DNA of 64,000 bases, taken from the NCBI GenBank assembly GCA_963931925.1, contig OZ007575.1:45145152-45209151 (forward strand). Direction: 5' to 3'. The translations under genes were made by a program, and so were the position numbers. Positions 37,901 through 46,020 of this stretch are shown here, in pieces. The notes below the pieces were generated by a model. The model saw only the letters and a list, made by a program, of their open reading frames with translations. It was not told the DNA's origin and made no database searches. Every line of letters starts with the position of its first letter. Within the stretch, counting starts at the first letter, position 1. Origin of the DNA: Onchidella celtica (lineage: Eukaryota; Mollusca; Gastropoda; Systellommatophora; Onchidiidae).

Positions 37901-39388
37901 AAAATGTGGTATTGAGTGGCAATGATGGCAGGGCTGAGTACCATTCAACTGGTGGTGGGTCCAGCTCACAGCAGGAGCAACGGAAACAGCCAACTGAGTA
38001 TCAGGTCTGTCGCTTTGACATCTTTCATAAGAAAAATCAGATCAGTTTTGAAAATAGAGGTGGAAAATTTTCATTGAGTTGTGTGGTAATTCATTGGTAT
38101 AGAAAATTTCGTCACCGTTCAGCTACTTTTCAGGAGAAGCAAAAAAGTGTTTTATTTTAGCACAAGTGATTTAATTGTGATGAATTTTTTGAAAGTTTGC
38201 TATTTAATTATTTTTCGGCATAAGAGTCTGTAACCAAGATCATTTGATGCGGCTGTGAATGTAGTTGAATATATATAAAAATGGATAGTTCGAATGTTTG
38301 AATTACTACAGCCTTAGCGAACGGTGACAATTTGATGTCCAGAGGAACGAGGGAAAGAAGAGAAAAGTATCCACACAAAATGGGACAGCGAATGTTTGTA
38401 GAAAATGCGGCAACAAGGAAAAAGCTTTCGCAGGTGCAGAGAAAGTGCTGAGATATGATATAAGTTTGTCTTTAGGAAAAATTATACGGAAGATTCAAAG
38501 ATATTTGATCTCAAACCTGGGAATCTAAGTTAGCAGCACTTCACATTTGACATTCACAAGAAAAAAAACAACGAAAAACTCCGGAAATAGAAGAAGAAGG
38601 GGGATGTAGGAGAAAAGATAACTATTGAATGCAGCATTCTGTGAATCAGAATGTTTGTGTTCAAGAAAGAAACTCTTTATGAGACAAAGGTAGCTTACCG
38701 GTAAAGAAATCACGATTTAGTGTCCTCTTAGTGCAGTTAAGCCACTGTAGAGTTTTCATTAGATTTAGCATTGTAAAAAAGTCCCATATTCGCTAATGTA
38801 CCTTTAAGTGTCAGACCTTTGAAGTAATTGCTTTAGACTGAAATTTTTAAATTCAAATATCGTCAGTGCTCTACGCTTATGGCGTAAGTCATTTTTGACA
38901 CTTTAGATATTAAGAAAAAACTGTTTCTTTTCCTGTTATTTGGTGACTTATACCATTATAGTTCTATTGAATTAGTACATTTTCCTGTTGGCGCATTTCT
39001 TTTTCTATAATTATCTTATAGTCCTCATGTTCATGAATGCAATGAACCATCAGTTGCCTTTTGGCATAATTCTCACATATGCCATTGTCGTAGAGCAGTG
39101 GCGATATATATTGTACTTATACATTATTTTCAGTGCAGATTTTCAGTCGCCTAGGATATATAATGATGATGAATATGAAATGAAATTCCCATCTTCCCTT
39201 AGTATTACTACGCACTGTACGACTTCAAGTCTCGACATCCCAATGAAGCATCACTGATGGCTGGACATCCGGTTGCTGTGTTAGAATTCCACGATGTTGA
39301 AGGCAACCCAGAATGGTGGTTGGTGGACTCAGAAGGCACAAGGGGCTACGCACCAGCAAATTACATGGCCCCTATTCCCTACAGCTAA
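16858..39388 (+). CDS. Tuba-family Rho GEF (dynamin-binding protein / ARHGEF37/38-like), 14 exons seen, N-terminus uncertain
   Basis: The joined exons give 782 residues plus stop with every phase matching: 16858-16999, 18711-18943, 19604-19733, 20748-20989, 22817-22922, 24549-24679, 25140-25244, 29469-29594, 30890-31030, 33247-33420, 34364-34573, 36968-37166, 37781-38004 and 39203-39388. Residue numbers count from the first of these. Order: charged coiled coil (1-97); DH domain (about 98-284) with KVIDEIIETEKDYL and IKPVQRILKYPLLL; BAR domain (about 300-515) with the LNLHSIKKKS lead-in and SLFSAPAHVIEKRFDKLLDY; linker (511-600); SH3 (602-663); acidic/Ser-rich linker; last SH3 (722-780) with ALYDF, EWWLVD and GYAPANYM. 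A DH domain followed directly by BAR, with no PH, is the mark of this family, which activates Cdc42 and links membrane curvature to actin. Human DNMBP has four further N-terminal SH3s, none of which was found here; ARHGEF37 and 38 lack them. Which member this is remains open. Confidence 0.93.
17525..17746. mobile_element. piggyBac-like MITE with TTAA flanks (diverged)
   Basis: TTAA at 17525-17528 is followed by CCCATTGATTGCCAGTGC. The right end GCACTGAAAGGG is followed by TTAA at 17743-17746. Read inward, both ends begin CCC and share CAGTGC. TTAA target duplication with CCC termini is the piggyBac signature. It is too short to encode a transposase. Confidence 0.5.
18711..18943 (+). CDS. Tuba-family exon 2: coiled coil end and DH start
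   Basis: Acceptor TTTCCCACAG and donor CAG|GTTAGT. It encodes an Ala/Glu/Lys-rich helix (EEEAKRKEEEKKREIE) and then the first DH helix, RGKVIDEIIETEKDYLFNLQ (conserved region 1). Phase 1 in, 0 out. Confidence 0.93.
19226..19461. mobile_element. Fold-back MITE family J, about 62-bp inverted ends
   Basis: The left arm begins CTGCCTCCCAAAGGAAAAAT and the right arm, on the other strand, begins CTGCCGCCCAAAGGAAAAAA. Both continue through CAGCATGGCC and TTCTACTTTATTG to -CTCT, about 62 bases with few differences. The 110-base centre is unique. It lies in the intron between Tuba-family exons 2 and 3. Confidence 0.8.
19604..19733 (+). CDS. Tuba-family exon 3: DH domain
   Basis: Acceptor GCTGTACCAG and donor GTAG|GTGAGT. 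It encodes KPPAGVDLEFLLGNMEEIAD and then RLLVNLETCISGKSFDEQRV, the DH segment between conserved regions 1 and 2. Phase 0 in, 1 out. Confidence 0.92.
19905..20240 (+). repeat. Interspersed repeat family K, copy 1
   Basis: It shares TTACATACATGAATTTACAT, a TTTTTTATGG segment and an AAAGCACTGGC(T/C)GG end with 41660-42070, in the same orientation. Divergence is considerable. It lies in an intron. Confidence 0.6.
20748..20989 (+). CDS. Tuba-family exon 4: DH core with conserved region 3
   Basis: Acceptor AATATCCCAG and donor AAG|GTGAGG. It encodes CFTFFAEDMKNTYAPYCRNH and ends with IKPVQRILKYPLLLNELLK, the strongly conserved DH helix that contacts the GTPase. Phase 1 in, 0 out. Confidence 0.95.
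21321..22526 (-). mobile_element. CR1/L2-like LINE, 5'-truncated
   Basis: On the - strand an open frame of about 345 codons (22474 down to 21443, open further upstream) encodes the C-terminal half of a non-LTR reverse transcriptase: YGVPQGSVLGP, the catalytic YADDSQLY, LQLNNDKTEVM and the terminal WNSLPNSLRSACSVESFKKQ. The 3' end carries AAGCGC-TATATAAATGCTC and a (TTA)n tail (21342-21322). Homology starts abruptly near 22526, so the 5' part is missing. The reading frame is otherwise open, so the insertion is fairly young. It sits in the intron between the DH exons ending at 20989 and starting at 22817. Confidence 0.9.
22817..22922 (+). CDS. Tuba-family exon 5: DH C-terminal helix
   Basis: Acceptor GCCCACACAG and donor TTAG|GTGAGT. 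It encodes NTEDSHPDKQEIFAAIKAMT and then DVAKAINEYKRRKDL. Phase 0 in, 1 out. The intron before it carries the 1.2-kb LINE fragment. Confidence 0.92.
22955..23045 (+). repeat. Family G fragment
   Basis: GATGGGGACTTCTGGTAGTG, followed by TCTGTCATATCGTTCTG and CTTGCTTCTTTTTAGAACAA, matches the unit of the 11941 array. A further family G phrase (TTGACGTGCTTTTTTGAAAC) lies at 23290-23310, beyond MITE L, suggesting that L landed inside a G copy. Confidence 0.55.
23053..23272. mobile_element. MITE family L, copy 1 (hAT-like ends)
   Basis: The left end CTGCTCTACGCTAATGGCAT and the right end, on the other strand CACTGCTCTATGATAATGAC, are inverted repeats. The interior (GTTTCTTTTCCTGTCATTTG, CTTCATGTTCAGGAATGCAA) is shared with the copy at 38867-39107. 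Confidence 0.7.
24549..24679 (+). CDS. Tuba-family exon 6: DH-BAR junction
   Basis: Acceptor TCTTCATCAG and donor CAG|GTGGGT. It encodes VYKYKKFSDQTLSDKISKLN and then LHSIKKKSSRIRGRLSTNFG, matching the family's DH-BAR connector. Phase 1 in, 0 out. Confidence 0.92.
25140..25244 (+). CDS. Tuba-family exon 7: BAR domain
   Basis: Acceptor TTCCTCATAG and donor CAG|GTAAAT. It encodes MRDEMFEREEAKFRSLEKSV and then KVFLRSVLQYLEHSQ, the first BAR helix. Phase 0 on both sides. Confidence 0.9.
25245..29468. other. Intron 7 of the Tuba-family gene, 4.2 kb
   Basis: Apart from the C/A-rich insert at 27757-28914, it holds only AT-rich sequence with poly-A/T runs. A (GATAA)-rich patch at 28980-29020 is followed by TTATCCCTTGAGGGAAATTC, a phrase typical of interspersed-repeat tails. 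No nested gene was seen. Confidence 0.4.
27757..28914 (-). mobile_element. Possible solo LTR of an old LTR element
   Basis: About 1.15 kb differs sharply from the intron around it: it is rich in C and A on the + strand and poor in G. Read on the - strand it begins TGTCACGAGTGG and ends TTGTCCTGTCA, giving TG...CA termini, with AATAAA about 55 bases before the end, as in an LTR. No coding parts, primer site or clear flanking duplication were found, so the family and age are unknown. It may instead be an unclassified repeat. Confidence 0.25.
29469..29594 (+). CDS. Tuba-family exon 8: BAR domain
   Basis: Acceptor CCTTGCATAG and donor ATG|GTAGGT. It encodes EAMKCQEVVVEDIVEFYKGK and then DCMEVSKLHEVTMKVLDLSV. 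Phase 0 on both sides. The preceding 4.2-kb intron is the longest inside the gene. Confidence 0.9.
29742..30100. mobile_element. MITE family O, about 40-bp inverted ends
   Basis: The left end GAGAAAACCAGGCTTAAGTC and the right end, on the other strand AAGAAAACCCGGCTTAAGTC, both continue with GGCA and ATTTTGAG. The interior phrase GTTCACTGCTCATCG and CCACGGTCCCCTAA recurs diverged at 46915-46980, next to the minisatellite. Located in intron 8. Confidence 0.75.
30291..30591. mobile_element. Fold-back MITE family B, copy 2
   Basis: Reverse orientation relative to copy 1. The ends are GTTGTTACTTGTACGTATGT and GGTAACAACA, with CCCTAA-type motifs at 30355-30425 and CTCTGGAGTCACAAAAGGC near the right. 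Same intron as MITE O. Confidence 0.75.
30890..31030 (+). CDS. Tuba-family exon 9: BAR domain
   Basis: Acceptor GTTTTTGCAG and donor AAG|GTAAAT. It encodes RQTIENNVVVPLNSLVSLFS and then APAHVIEKRFDKLLDYNHQL, the most typical BAR segment of the family. Phase 0 on both sides. Confidence 0.93.
31093..31465 (+). mobile_element. CR1/L2-like LINE 3' end
   Basis: It encodes the reverse transcriptase tail FVWNQIPLNIRESPNLESFN followed by KSVKHHLFLR and a stop. An untranslated tail follows, ending AAATGCGCTATAGAAATTCT and (ATT)n. The same family appears reversed at 50491-50820. It is heavily 5'-truncated. It lies just after Tuba-family exon 9. Confidence 0.8.
31636..31815. repeat. Diverged tandem repeat, about 64 bp x 3
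   Basis: The units share CCTGGGG(T/C)C, CAGATRCACCA-like and GGATTTTATTGT phrases at 31645, 31710 and about 31775. Divergence between units is high, so the array is old. Confidence 0.6.
32932..33156. mobile_element. MITE family M, copy 1
   Basis: 225 bp. The left end GTGGGTGGATCTGACAAAAC and the right end, on the other strand GTGAGTGGATCTGACAAAAT, match at 18 of 20 bases. The interior (CTGAATGCAGAAAAATG, TAAGCAAATCTCAATTT) is shared with 47732-47963. It lies 90 bases before Tuba-family exon 10. Confidence 0.8.
33247..33420 (+). CDS. Tuba-family exon 10: BAR domain
   Basis: Acceptor TGGTGTTTCAG and donor GGG|GTAAGA. It encodes ELQTAKNDYEAMNAQLLDEL and then PKFYNLAFNLLRHCISVFVL, the last long BAR helix. 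Phase 0 on both sides. Confidence 0.93.
33551..34152 (-). mobile_element. Interspersed element family R, copy 1
   Basis: Read on the - strand it starts ACTAGCTGTGGGACCCTGCA followed by GGGATAAATC and TTTCAGTTCTGGGTGATTA, the same head as the copies at 55078 and 55356. It ends near CGCATTTATTTATGTAGAT. The 33610-33720 part is also found at 37368-37470 on the opposite strand. The class is unknown; no transposase or reverse transcriptase is visible. Confidence 0.55.
34364..34573 (+). CDS. Tuba-family exon 11: BAR end and linker
   Basis: Acceptor TTTTTTTTAG and donor GCA|GTAGGT. It encodes FNIRHTTAYDHMSLLSFIPR and then a basic, Ala-rich linker (RGRSAAAAAMADGS). Phase 0 on both sides. An alternative donor (GTAG|GTGCTT) four bases downstream would break the frame of exon 12. 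Confidence 0.9.
34665..36153 (-). mobile_element. RTE-clade (BovB-like) LINE, 5'-truncated, inactivated, with 9-bp target duplication
   Basis: Two - strand frames cover the reverse transcriptase. 36063-35425 holds WKLQEFVMLYKSGN, FIDYSKAFDSVRHHHL and GVRQGCILSPHLFN; 35449-34700 holds AGLHLNAKKTKVMHTG, WPVLLYGCEAWTLKKADITR and the family's C-terminal RRLLRISWTERR. Between them the YADD catalytic motif is damaged: NITNL runs directly into the D-D-T-A-L-M codons, with about 10 bases lost, so frame and motif are both broken. CTATCACCC occurs at both borders (34656-34664 and 36154-36162), a clean target duplication. It sits in the intron between Tuba-family exons 11 and 12. Confidence 0.93.
36968..37166 (+). 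CDS. Tuba-family exon 12: first of the two C-terminal SH3 domains, N-part
   Basis: Acceptor ATTTCTGTCCAG and donor GGAA|GTAAGA. It encodes NKLYLVTSTYNGSDLMDISL, then TEGTIVGVV and NKERWFVDDG, the SH3 strands up to the conserved Trp. The domain is split by a phase-1 intron and finished by TNKGFAPSNIL in exon 13. If the donor is ignored, the frame runs on to a stop at 37255 and would cut the SH3 short. Confidence 0.92.
37368..37470 (+). repeat. Fragment related to family R
   Basis: GAAGATGCTAAAAGTGGATT and GTCAATGGAAAGAAAAG match the opposite strand of 33640-33700. It lies in the intron splitting the SH3 domain. Confidence 0.5.
37781..38004 (+). CDS. Tuba-family exon 13: SH3 C-part and acidic linker
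   Basis: Acceptor TTTTTTTCAG and donor CAG|GTCTGT. It encodes NKGFAPSNILQVLDTSPVGS, completing the SH3, and then an acidic and Ser/Gly/Gln-rich linker (EDDELSILSYDSGE, GGGSSSQQEQRKQP). Phase 1 in, 0 out. Confidence 0.9.
38867..39107. mobile_element. MITE family L, copy 2
   Basis: The left end is CAGTGCTCTACGCTTATGGC and the right end, on the other strand, is CACTGCTCTACGACAATGGC. About 240 bp. It lies 95 bases before the last Tuba-family exon. Confidence 0.75.
39203..39388 (+). CDS. Tuba-family last exon: C-terminal SH3 and stop
   Basis: Acceptor CTTCCCTTAG. It encodes YYYALYDFKSRHPNEASLMA, then EWWLVDSEGTRGYAPANYMA and PIPYS, with stop TAA at 39386-39388. ALYDF, the WW pair and the PANY-type motif are the SH3 ligand-groove residues. 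In DNMBP this SH3 binds N-WASP and actin regulators; the same role here is inference. Confidence 0.95.
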   Translation, partial: YYYALYDFKSRHPNEASLMAGHPVAVLEFHDVEGNPEWWLVDSEGTRGYAPANYMAPIPYS

Positions 39389-40214
39389 CACCTGACGTTA
39401 CCCGTATGATTACAGTTAAATAATTCAGTTTGTTGTGAATAACTACAGTGCTTCGTGTGAACAGAATGCCTGAACAAAGCTGTATGTCGTAACCTGTTGG
39501 AAATACAAGATTGAAAAGTCAAAGAGAAGTCATACATGTAGCAGAATATGTCTTTTTCAGATAGGCGCCAGGTCTTTATGTGAAAATGTGAGAGATAGAA
39601 TAACTAGTAATATATTTTATTCCCTAGTAGCTGATTGGCAGGCTTTAGTAATGGTAGTTGTTAATTTATTTTGCAAGCCTAGACAATTGTTATGAGTTTC
39701 TAATCATTGCAGTTAATCGCACACTATCTTTGACATAACTGTTCAATAGGATGATTAATATTATGCAATCACTGTCTCCATGTAGGCAAATTCCCCCCTC
39801 CCTTTTTTTAAAAAACTGGAAATAGTTAAATATGTGGTGCATTTATGAGCACTTTGAAAGGGAGACAAACAGCCTGTAAGCTGGAAAATTTTTATGCCAA
39901 CCGCAACCGCAAACATTAACATTTTATTCAGACCTGTAGTGTCAGGGATACTTGTACCAGGGGTAAATAATTATCTTTGATTGGTCTCTTTTAATGGAAT
40001 GATAAATGTGTAACATTTTCAAATGGAAACAGTAAAATGTCTGTTAGATTTAAAGACACAGTGGAAGAGGGAAAGGCATGCCATGTCCAGGGAAATACTT
40101 TGGTGGCAGCTCCTTAAATTAATATGTTATTTAAACCAGTAGTTTCAGAGTGACACTTGCATCAGTGGGAGTTTCAAGATTTGGTTTTGAGATTTCACGA
40201 TTGTTGGATATCTC
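39389..40214 (+). other. Likely 3'UTR of the Tuba-family gene
   Basis: AT-rich sequence follows the stop codon with no further open frame. The nearest AATAAA outside a transposon is at about 41146. Others lie at about 43545, 45325 and 45380. The true poly-A site cannot be chosen from sequence alone. Confidence 0.4.
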
Positions 40215-40463
40215 AGGACTGCAGTTCTTGTTTGTTCTGTCTCCATGTTCTGAAAAAGTGGAGATCTTTTAGTTTGTAGAGGAGGTATAACAAATGCATA
40301 CTGTGGCATTTTTTAGAGTGTGTTGTGGCACTTACGTCAAGCTGCTTCGCAGTTCAGATTTGTTCTAACTTTTTATCACAATAAAGTAAGGCCACAAACG
40401 GTTAATGTCGAATTTCTTAGTTGTGCAAAAAGTGGAGTTAGAACAAACAAGAACAAACGTCAC
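40215..40463. mobile_element. MITE family A, copy 4
   Basis: The left end is GCAGTTCTTGTTTGTTCTG and the right end, on the other strand, is GTGACGTTTGTTCTTGTTTG. Its interior GATCTTTTAGTTTGTAGAGG is the uninterrupted form of the site where a LINE entered copy 5. Confidence 0.7.
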
Positions 40464-40592
40464 AATGTGTCAATGCAGCTTAGAAATTTTTGCCTTCCCT
40501 ATAATTCATGCCAGACAATTTAATTTATTAAAATGTGCCATGAAGCACGCGTTGCTTGTTTCATTGCTGTTGTAACAAAGTTGCTGCATTAA

Positions 40593-40808
40593 CCCTTTCG
40601 GTGTCACAGACCTCCATAGTGGCCGTCGGCATTTTCCTAAATATGTGCACTGAGACTGCTATAGGGGTCGATCCGGGGTAGGTTGGATCTATGATAAATT
40701 ATTATGTGATTACGAAAGAGGGTGTTATAATTTTTTTTCCAAGAATTTCAGAAATGATTTTCAGGTATATAATTTGCCACTATTCCCGGGGCTGTGACAC
40801 TGAAAGGG
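40593..40808. mobile_element. piggyBac-like MITE, TTAA flanks, 17-bp ends
   Basis: TTAA at 40589-40592 and 40809-40812 flank 216 bases. The left end is CCCTTTCGGTGTCACAG and the right end, on the other strand, is CCCTTTCAGTGTCACAG: 16 of 17 bases match. TTAA duplication with CCC termini is diagnostic of piggyBac. There is no coding capacity. Confidence 0.8.
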
Positions 40809-41659
40809 TTAAAGTGAACCCTGGAAACTTCCTCTATTATCTTTAAAGAGTTTGCCGTATAGAATACTAGAATACTGTTTGATTGGGTACTGCTGATTTG
40901 ATTTACCGATAACCATCATGATCAATGTATTTGCAAACCAGTTCTTAAAGTGCCTCAGCTAATTATTTTCACACTGAGAATGATTATTGTTTTCCATTTT
41001 ATGGCATGTGTTGCACATCTATTTCAAATTTGACAAATGTTATTCTTGCGGGAAAAAAAAAAGAAAAGAAATTGCTGTTTTTTTTTTTTTTATTGTTTTT
41101 TTTTATGATGTTGCTATATATGTGTAAATGGAAAGGTAAAAAGTCCAAAATAAAACAAGTTAGTTGACTGTGCACTCTAGAAAACAATCACTGGGGGAAA
41201 GAAGATGGTTATTAATGGAAATTGGTCTTAGAATGCATTTAATGGGAACTTTTGTCTCACAGAAATATACTTGTTGCTCATTAAAGGGTCTTGGATATTT
41301 GCTGAAGGGAGAGGCATATTCAAATGTGACCTTGCATATTATTATTGGCTGTTCTTTGTTATAATTCTTGGAGATTTTGAATGTGTGGTTTTGCATGCTT
41401 TGAAGTGCTAGCATACAATGTTGCATGTTTATTTTAAATGGAAATATACGCAATTGAAATGCCCAGAGGTTTTTCACTGTCGCAAATTTTTTTTGAGAAT
41501 TCTTCATTTTCTTGCTGTTAACTACTTTTTGTGTGTGGGCTATAAATTCTAATAAGGTGAATATTTTGTCAAGGAATACATTTTACCCTAACTGCTAACG
41601 AAAACAGACTGCAAGCGCTCATGGAAATATTGTATGATTGTCTGTACCGGAAAAAGCGT

Positions 41660-42070
41660 ATCGGTCATCGTTTGGCCGGTGTTTACAAACACAGTTAGCA
41701 TCATTTGGCCAGCCCAGAACAAGGCATAATCCTGCTGTGGAAATAATTTATAGCTGTACTGTAAGAAAACAGAATGACCTATTTTTTTCTGTTTGCAGTG
41801 TAAAGCTTCATGTGTAAGTTTTTTTGAAGTTTACATACATGAATTTACATATGTGGAAAACACACATCTTATTCAGTGCTAAATTTTAATTTCTGGTCAA
41901 TTGAAATAAACAACATTCTGTAACACAGCGTTGAAACACAGACAACCCACCTGGCGAAATGATGCTGGGTTCCTGGATATAAACAATGGCTGTACAGTGC
42001 ATATCTCTTTTTTATGGCACAGATGAAAGAAGCTAGCATTCTTTGAAGGCACTGGCCGGACAAACGATAT
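41660..42070 (+). repeat. Interspersed repeat family K, copy 2 (MITE-like)
   Basis: Ends near ATCGTTTGGCCGGTG (41668) and, on the other strand, ATCGTTTGTCCGGCCAGTGC look inverted. The interior TTACATACATGAATTTACAT matches copy 1 at 19905-20240. Confidence 0.55.
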
Positions 42071-44397
42071 GTGAGAGTGTTCAAGAAATCAAGAAATGAA
42101 TTGAGTGACACTTGATTACTCCGTTGTTCAGTTATGAGTTGATGTTTGGACTGAGGTAAATGGAGTATATAAAAGGGTGTTCATGTGTCTCAAGATTAAT
42201 GAAATGAATACCCGCAACAGTTCAATGTGTGAGGATTGGCAAGGTATCAAGTTGTTGCCCTGCTCAAAATGATAACATGGTGTATAGAAAAAATGAAAAT
42301 TAATAAAATATATTAATTGCACAGCAATCTTCATCTGTGGCTAAAATGCATAAAATGTTACATCACAAACACATATCTCAAAAAGTTTTTAACTGATTGG
42401 AATGACACTTATACATAATGAAATGAAATTAGGAGGGAGAGAACCACTTTCATGACGAAACCTCAAAATCAGCTAATGTTGCACACAATAATATGGCAAA
42501 TATCCCTCAATGTTTCCATATATCAGATTCAAAGGAAACCCATTGTAGATTAATCTTAGATTGAAGCTTGGCAGTGGCTGTTGAGCTGTTCATTATTTTG
42601 TATTTTTCACTAAAGATTGAAATCTGCTTGATGTGGCTTCGTTAGCAACTTGTATGCTTCCCATTTCAAAAAAGTTAAAAAAAACAAAAGGAAACCCCTT
42701 TGAAAGCTTCACTATGTATGCTCAAATTCATATCTATATAACCTGTCTGTTCATTAACTGCATGTGAATCTTTATATAAATGTGAAGTTTTCAACATATT
42801 TTTCACAGTTTTTAATTTTTCACAGGTTTTAATATGATAGTGATGATAATATGTCCTTCTAGGGAAACTGTCTTGTGAGGGGAGAAATCTGCCACTGGTT
42901 TTTTAAAATTTCTGTGTTCATTGTTGTGTTGATGACTCCTGTTGTTATCTTTTTACTCTCCATTCCACATTCAAATGGCTGTGCATCTATGTGCATGGAC
43001 ACGGCTCCACGATAGACAGAAAAACAGTTGATGCTAAGAAAATTCTGTTTGTTTGTTTCCGTAGGTCCACATGTCTTGTCCTTTCTGCATGCTGAATCTT
43101 CCTCTCATCTGTATTCATTTATGTCAATGCCTGCCTTTAACAAACAGTTATGAATTGAAAAGTACGTTACGTGTAGAAAATGAGCAGATGTTGAATAGTG
43201 AAAATCTTAACCTTTTTGTTGGCACTTGAGAATTTAAGATACTTATTTTTGTTTTCTTGGTTCAATAGCATTTTCTGAAATAGTGAAAGAAAACTTCCAT
43301 CTCTCTATATATATATATGTGAAAGATAGGTGAAATGAAATATAGGTGAATACATAACTTGAGCAAAATACTTTTTTAAGATTTCCCTTGGCACTTTGTG
43401 TGTATTAATATTTATTGCTTTTCTTACCTTTAAATGTGATTCAGATGCTATCTAGGTATCTTTAAACTGTGATGGGTAGAGCTGGTGTTATCTTTGCACC
43501 ATAGTAGTATGTCAGTTGTCCTTCTTACAGTGCAAAACAATGCATGAATAAAATAGTTTGCTGGTCCTTTTCGTCCACAGCAATATCTTTTTATAGCTCA
43601 TTTGCAAAATTGAGTGTAGTCTATCTCCTTGTAAAAATCATATGCCATACAAGTTCTTACAGTTGAATACTATCAATCACAGATTTTTACATTTCACAGT
43701 GGATATATAGAGTTAATGTATTATCTCATTTTGTTATGCTACAGAAAATGTTGGTAAAAATGAAGGAGTTTTAACTACAGTGATAATAATGGGTTGCCAT
43801 ATAGAAGTGTAAGATCAATTCCTTCACATGTAGACATATTAACTCTTCCCATACCTATCTGATTATGTACAGAGTGTGACTGGTGTCTTTATGGTACTCA
43901 AAAGATTAAAGGTTTATTAGTTGTTAGACCTGGTAGGAACAATCCTTCATTAACACATGTAAGTTGTCCGATATATCGCTATGTTGTAAGCACAGCACCA
44001 GTGGTTAATGTAAACTAAAGACCACAATCTTTGTGTTTTTTTTGTTTTGGTACAATGCTGTATTTTCTCAACATGAAAGAACTTGTGAAAAGGCTTTATT
44101 ATTTGGGCAGTAAGTCATACTGATTACAAGTGGAAAACAATGTCTTTTATATTTCATTTGCAGACTGTAAAAATGCATGCCAAATATTTATATCAATTTA
44201 GTTTTTAAAGTTACACTTAATTGCAAATTTTGGAGTCATGATATGACTTGCCATTATAGAAATGCAACCAAAGCACTACAGCATATACATGTACATACTT
44301 TGTCCAGCCAAAGCACTACAGCATATACATTTATTTTGTCCACTATATTTTGAATGAAACAGTCCAAAACCCCTAACTGATTTGCTATGGTAAGCAG
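42071..44397. other. Intergenic or 3'UTR, AT-rich, no gene seen
   Basis: No domain or transposon end was recognised. A 30-base direct repeat (AAAGCACTACAGCATATACA at 44271 and 44310) is present. Confidence 0.35.
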
Positions 44398-44560
44398 AAT
44401 ATTCGGCTCGTGGGTTTTTGCTTCGCTACAGAAAACCGAATACTTGGCTCGAGTGGACATGCATTTCCCACACTAATATCTAAGCCAACTTCTCAAGATA
44501 TTGACTCCCATCCTGGTTCATCGATTTGTCTTTACTTTAATGTTTCATGTATCATGTCTT
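44398..44560. repeat. Interspersed repeat family H, copy 2
   Basis: Reverse orientation relative to 12585-12765: AATATTCGGCTCG, GCTTCGCTACAGAAAA, CTTGGCTCGAGTGGACA, AATATCTAAGCCAACTTCT and CCCATCCTGGTTCAT. The hairpin arms are less perfect here. Confidence 0.7.
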
Positions 44561-46020
44561 GTAGTTCCTTCATTATAAAACGTATTTGTTTACTGGTCCG
44601 AAAAGTCTTTGTGTTCAAAAGTAACGAATTTCAGCCACCCATTTATTATGTATGTGTAATTATCAAACAGAAACATATTCTCTCCCTCTAGAAAACCCCT
44701 AGGCCAGATGAACACTAGTGTTGTTGTTTTTCGGTTTGCCCAATCCGAGAAACTGTTTATATACTGAACTAGAACAAACAGTCCTCTCGTTCAGTCAATT
44801 TAATCTGCAGAGTGAAAAGTAACTTTTTAATTACCACTAACAATAGTTTTCTGGACTAAAAAAGGGCTCATGTGCGCCTGCTTTAATTTGTCCATTTACT
44901 CATTTGCCTCATTCAAGCTTTTATTGTAAACTTTTAACTACATTTATGGAAAGAAAAATGTCCACCCTGCCCTTTAATTTATAGCTTTACCCATACTATG
45001 CAAAACACAAAATATACATGATATTCCTCGGTGCTGATTACATCGTAAAGTACTTTGGTGCCTTCAAAGGTGAATTATGGAAAACTCAATTTAATTCATT
45101 TTAGTAATGATTATTTTATCTACCCGTTTCAATTTTCAGCCAGGGAAACTTGGCATGCCTAATATTTAAACAGCACACATAATGTGGTGATAATCATTTT
45201 TGTTTCGTCACTTTGCATGGGATACCAATGCTGAGATCATTGATCATTTCGTTTGTGTGTATGATATTTTGATTGTCTGTCTAAATCAAAATGTTGCATT
45301 TTATAATTGCATTTAAATGTGCATCAAATAAATCATTATGAATGTATATTATTATTATGAATGCTTAAATTATTTAAATCGAATAAAGTAATTGTTGGAT
45401 TTGAAAAAAATGTGGGAAAGACTGCGATTCCAGGTTTTATTTGGTGAATTGATATCTTTTCCCACGTAATTTTTCATGATTAATCCGATTAATATTGTGT
45501 GTCTCATTTAAGGGAAATTTAGTTTCAGTTTTAGCCATCATGTTTAAAAAAAGCTAAAGGAGACATATGGCCTGGTAAGGGACAACTGAAGAGATGCATA
45601 TGGACATTTTCGAGGACAACACACAATGCTTAAAAATATAATATGCACGTGTTATCAGCCTTACATGTGTAAATATGAAAACTTGAGTTTGGCTTGAGAT
45701 AGCTGCGGATGTTGAAAACTTCACTGTGATTATGTACATACTTGCATTCACCCCTTTGACTTTAGAAGTAGAAAATGTATTCTTTTATTAAATCCTTAAT
45801 TTGTACTGCATTTTGCTTCATTTCTTGTCAAGAATTTATTATATCTATGATCACTATTCCCATCTTACTGCAAATGCATATATTGTATCTGTAAGTCCTG
45901 TTTTTTTTTTGTTTTTTTTTTGCTTTATTTTTGTATCTTCACAAAATGCCCCATAATCAAATTTATAGACACATGCATTTTCATATCCTTAACTTACATG
46001 GTTGCCTGCTCTCTCTCTCT

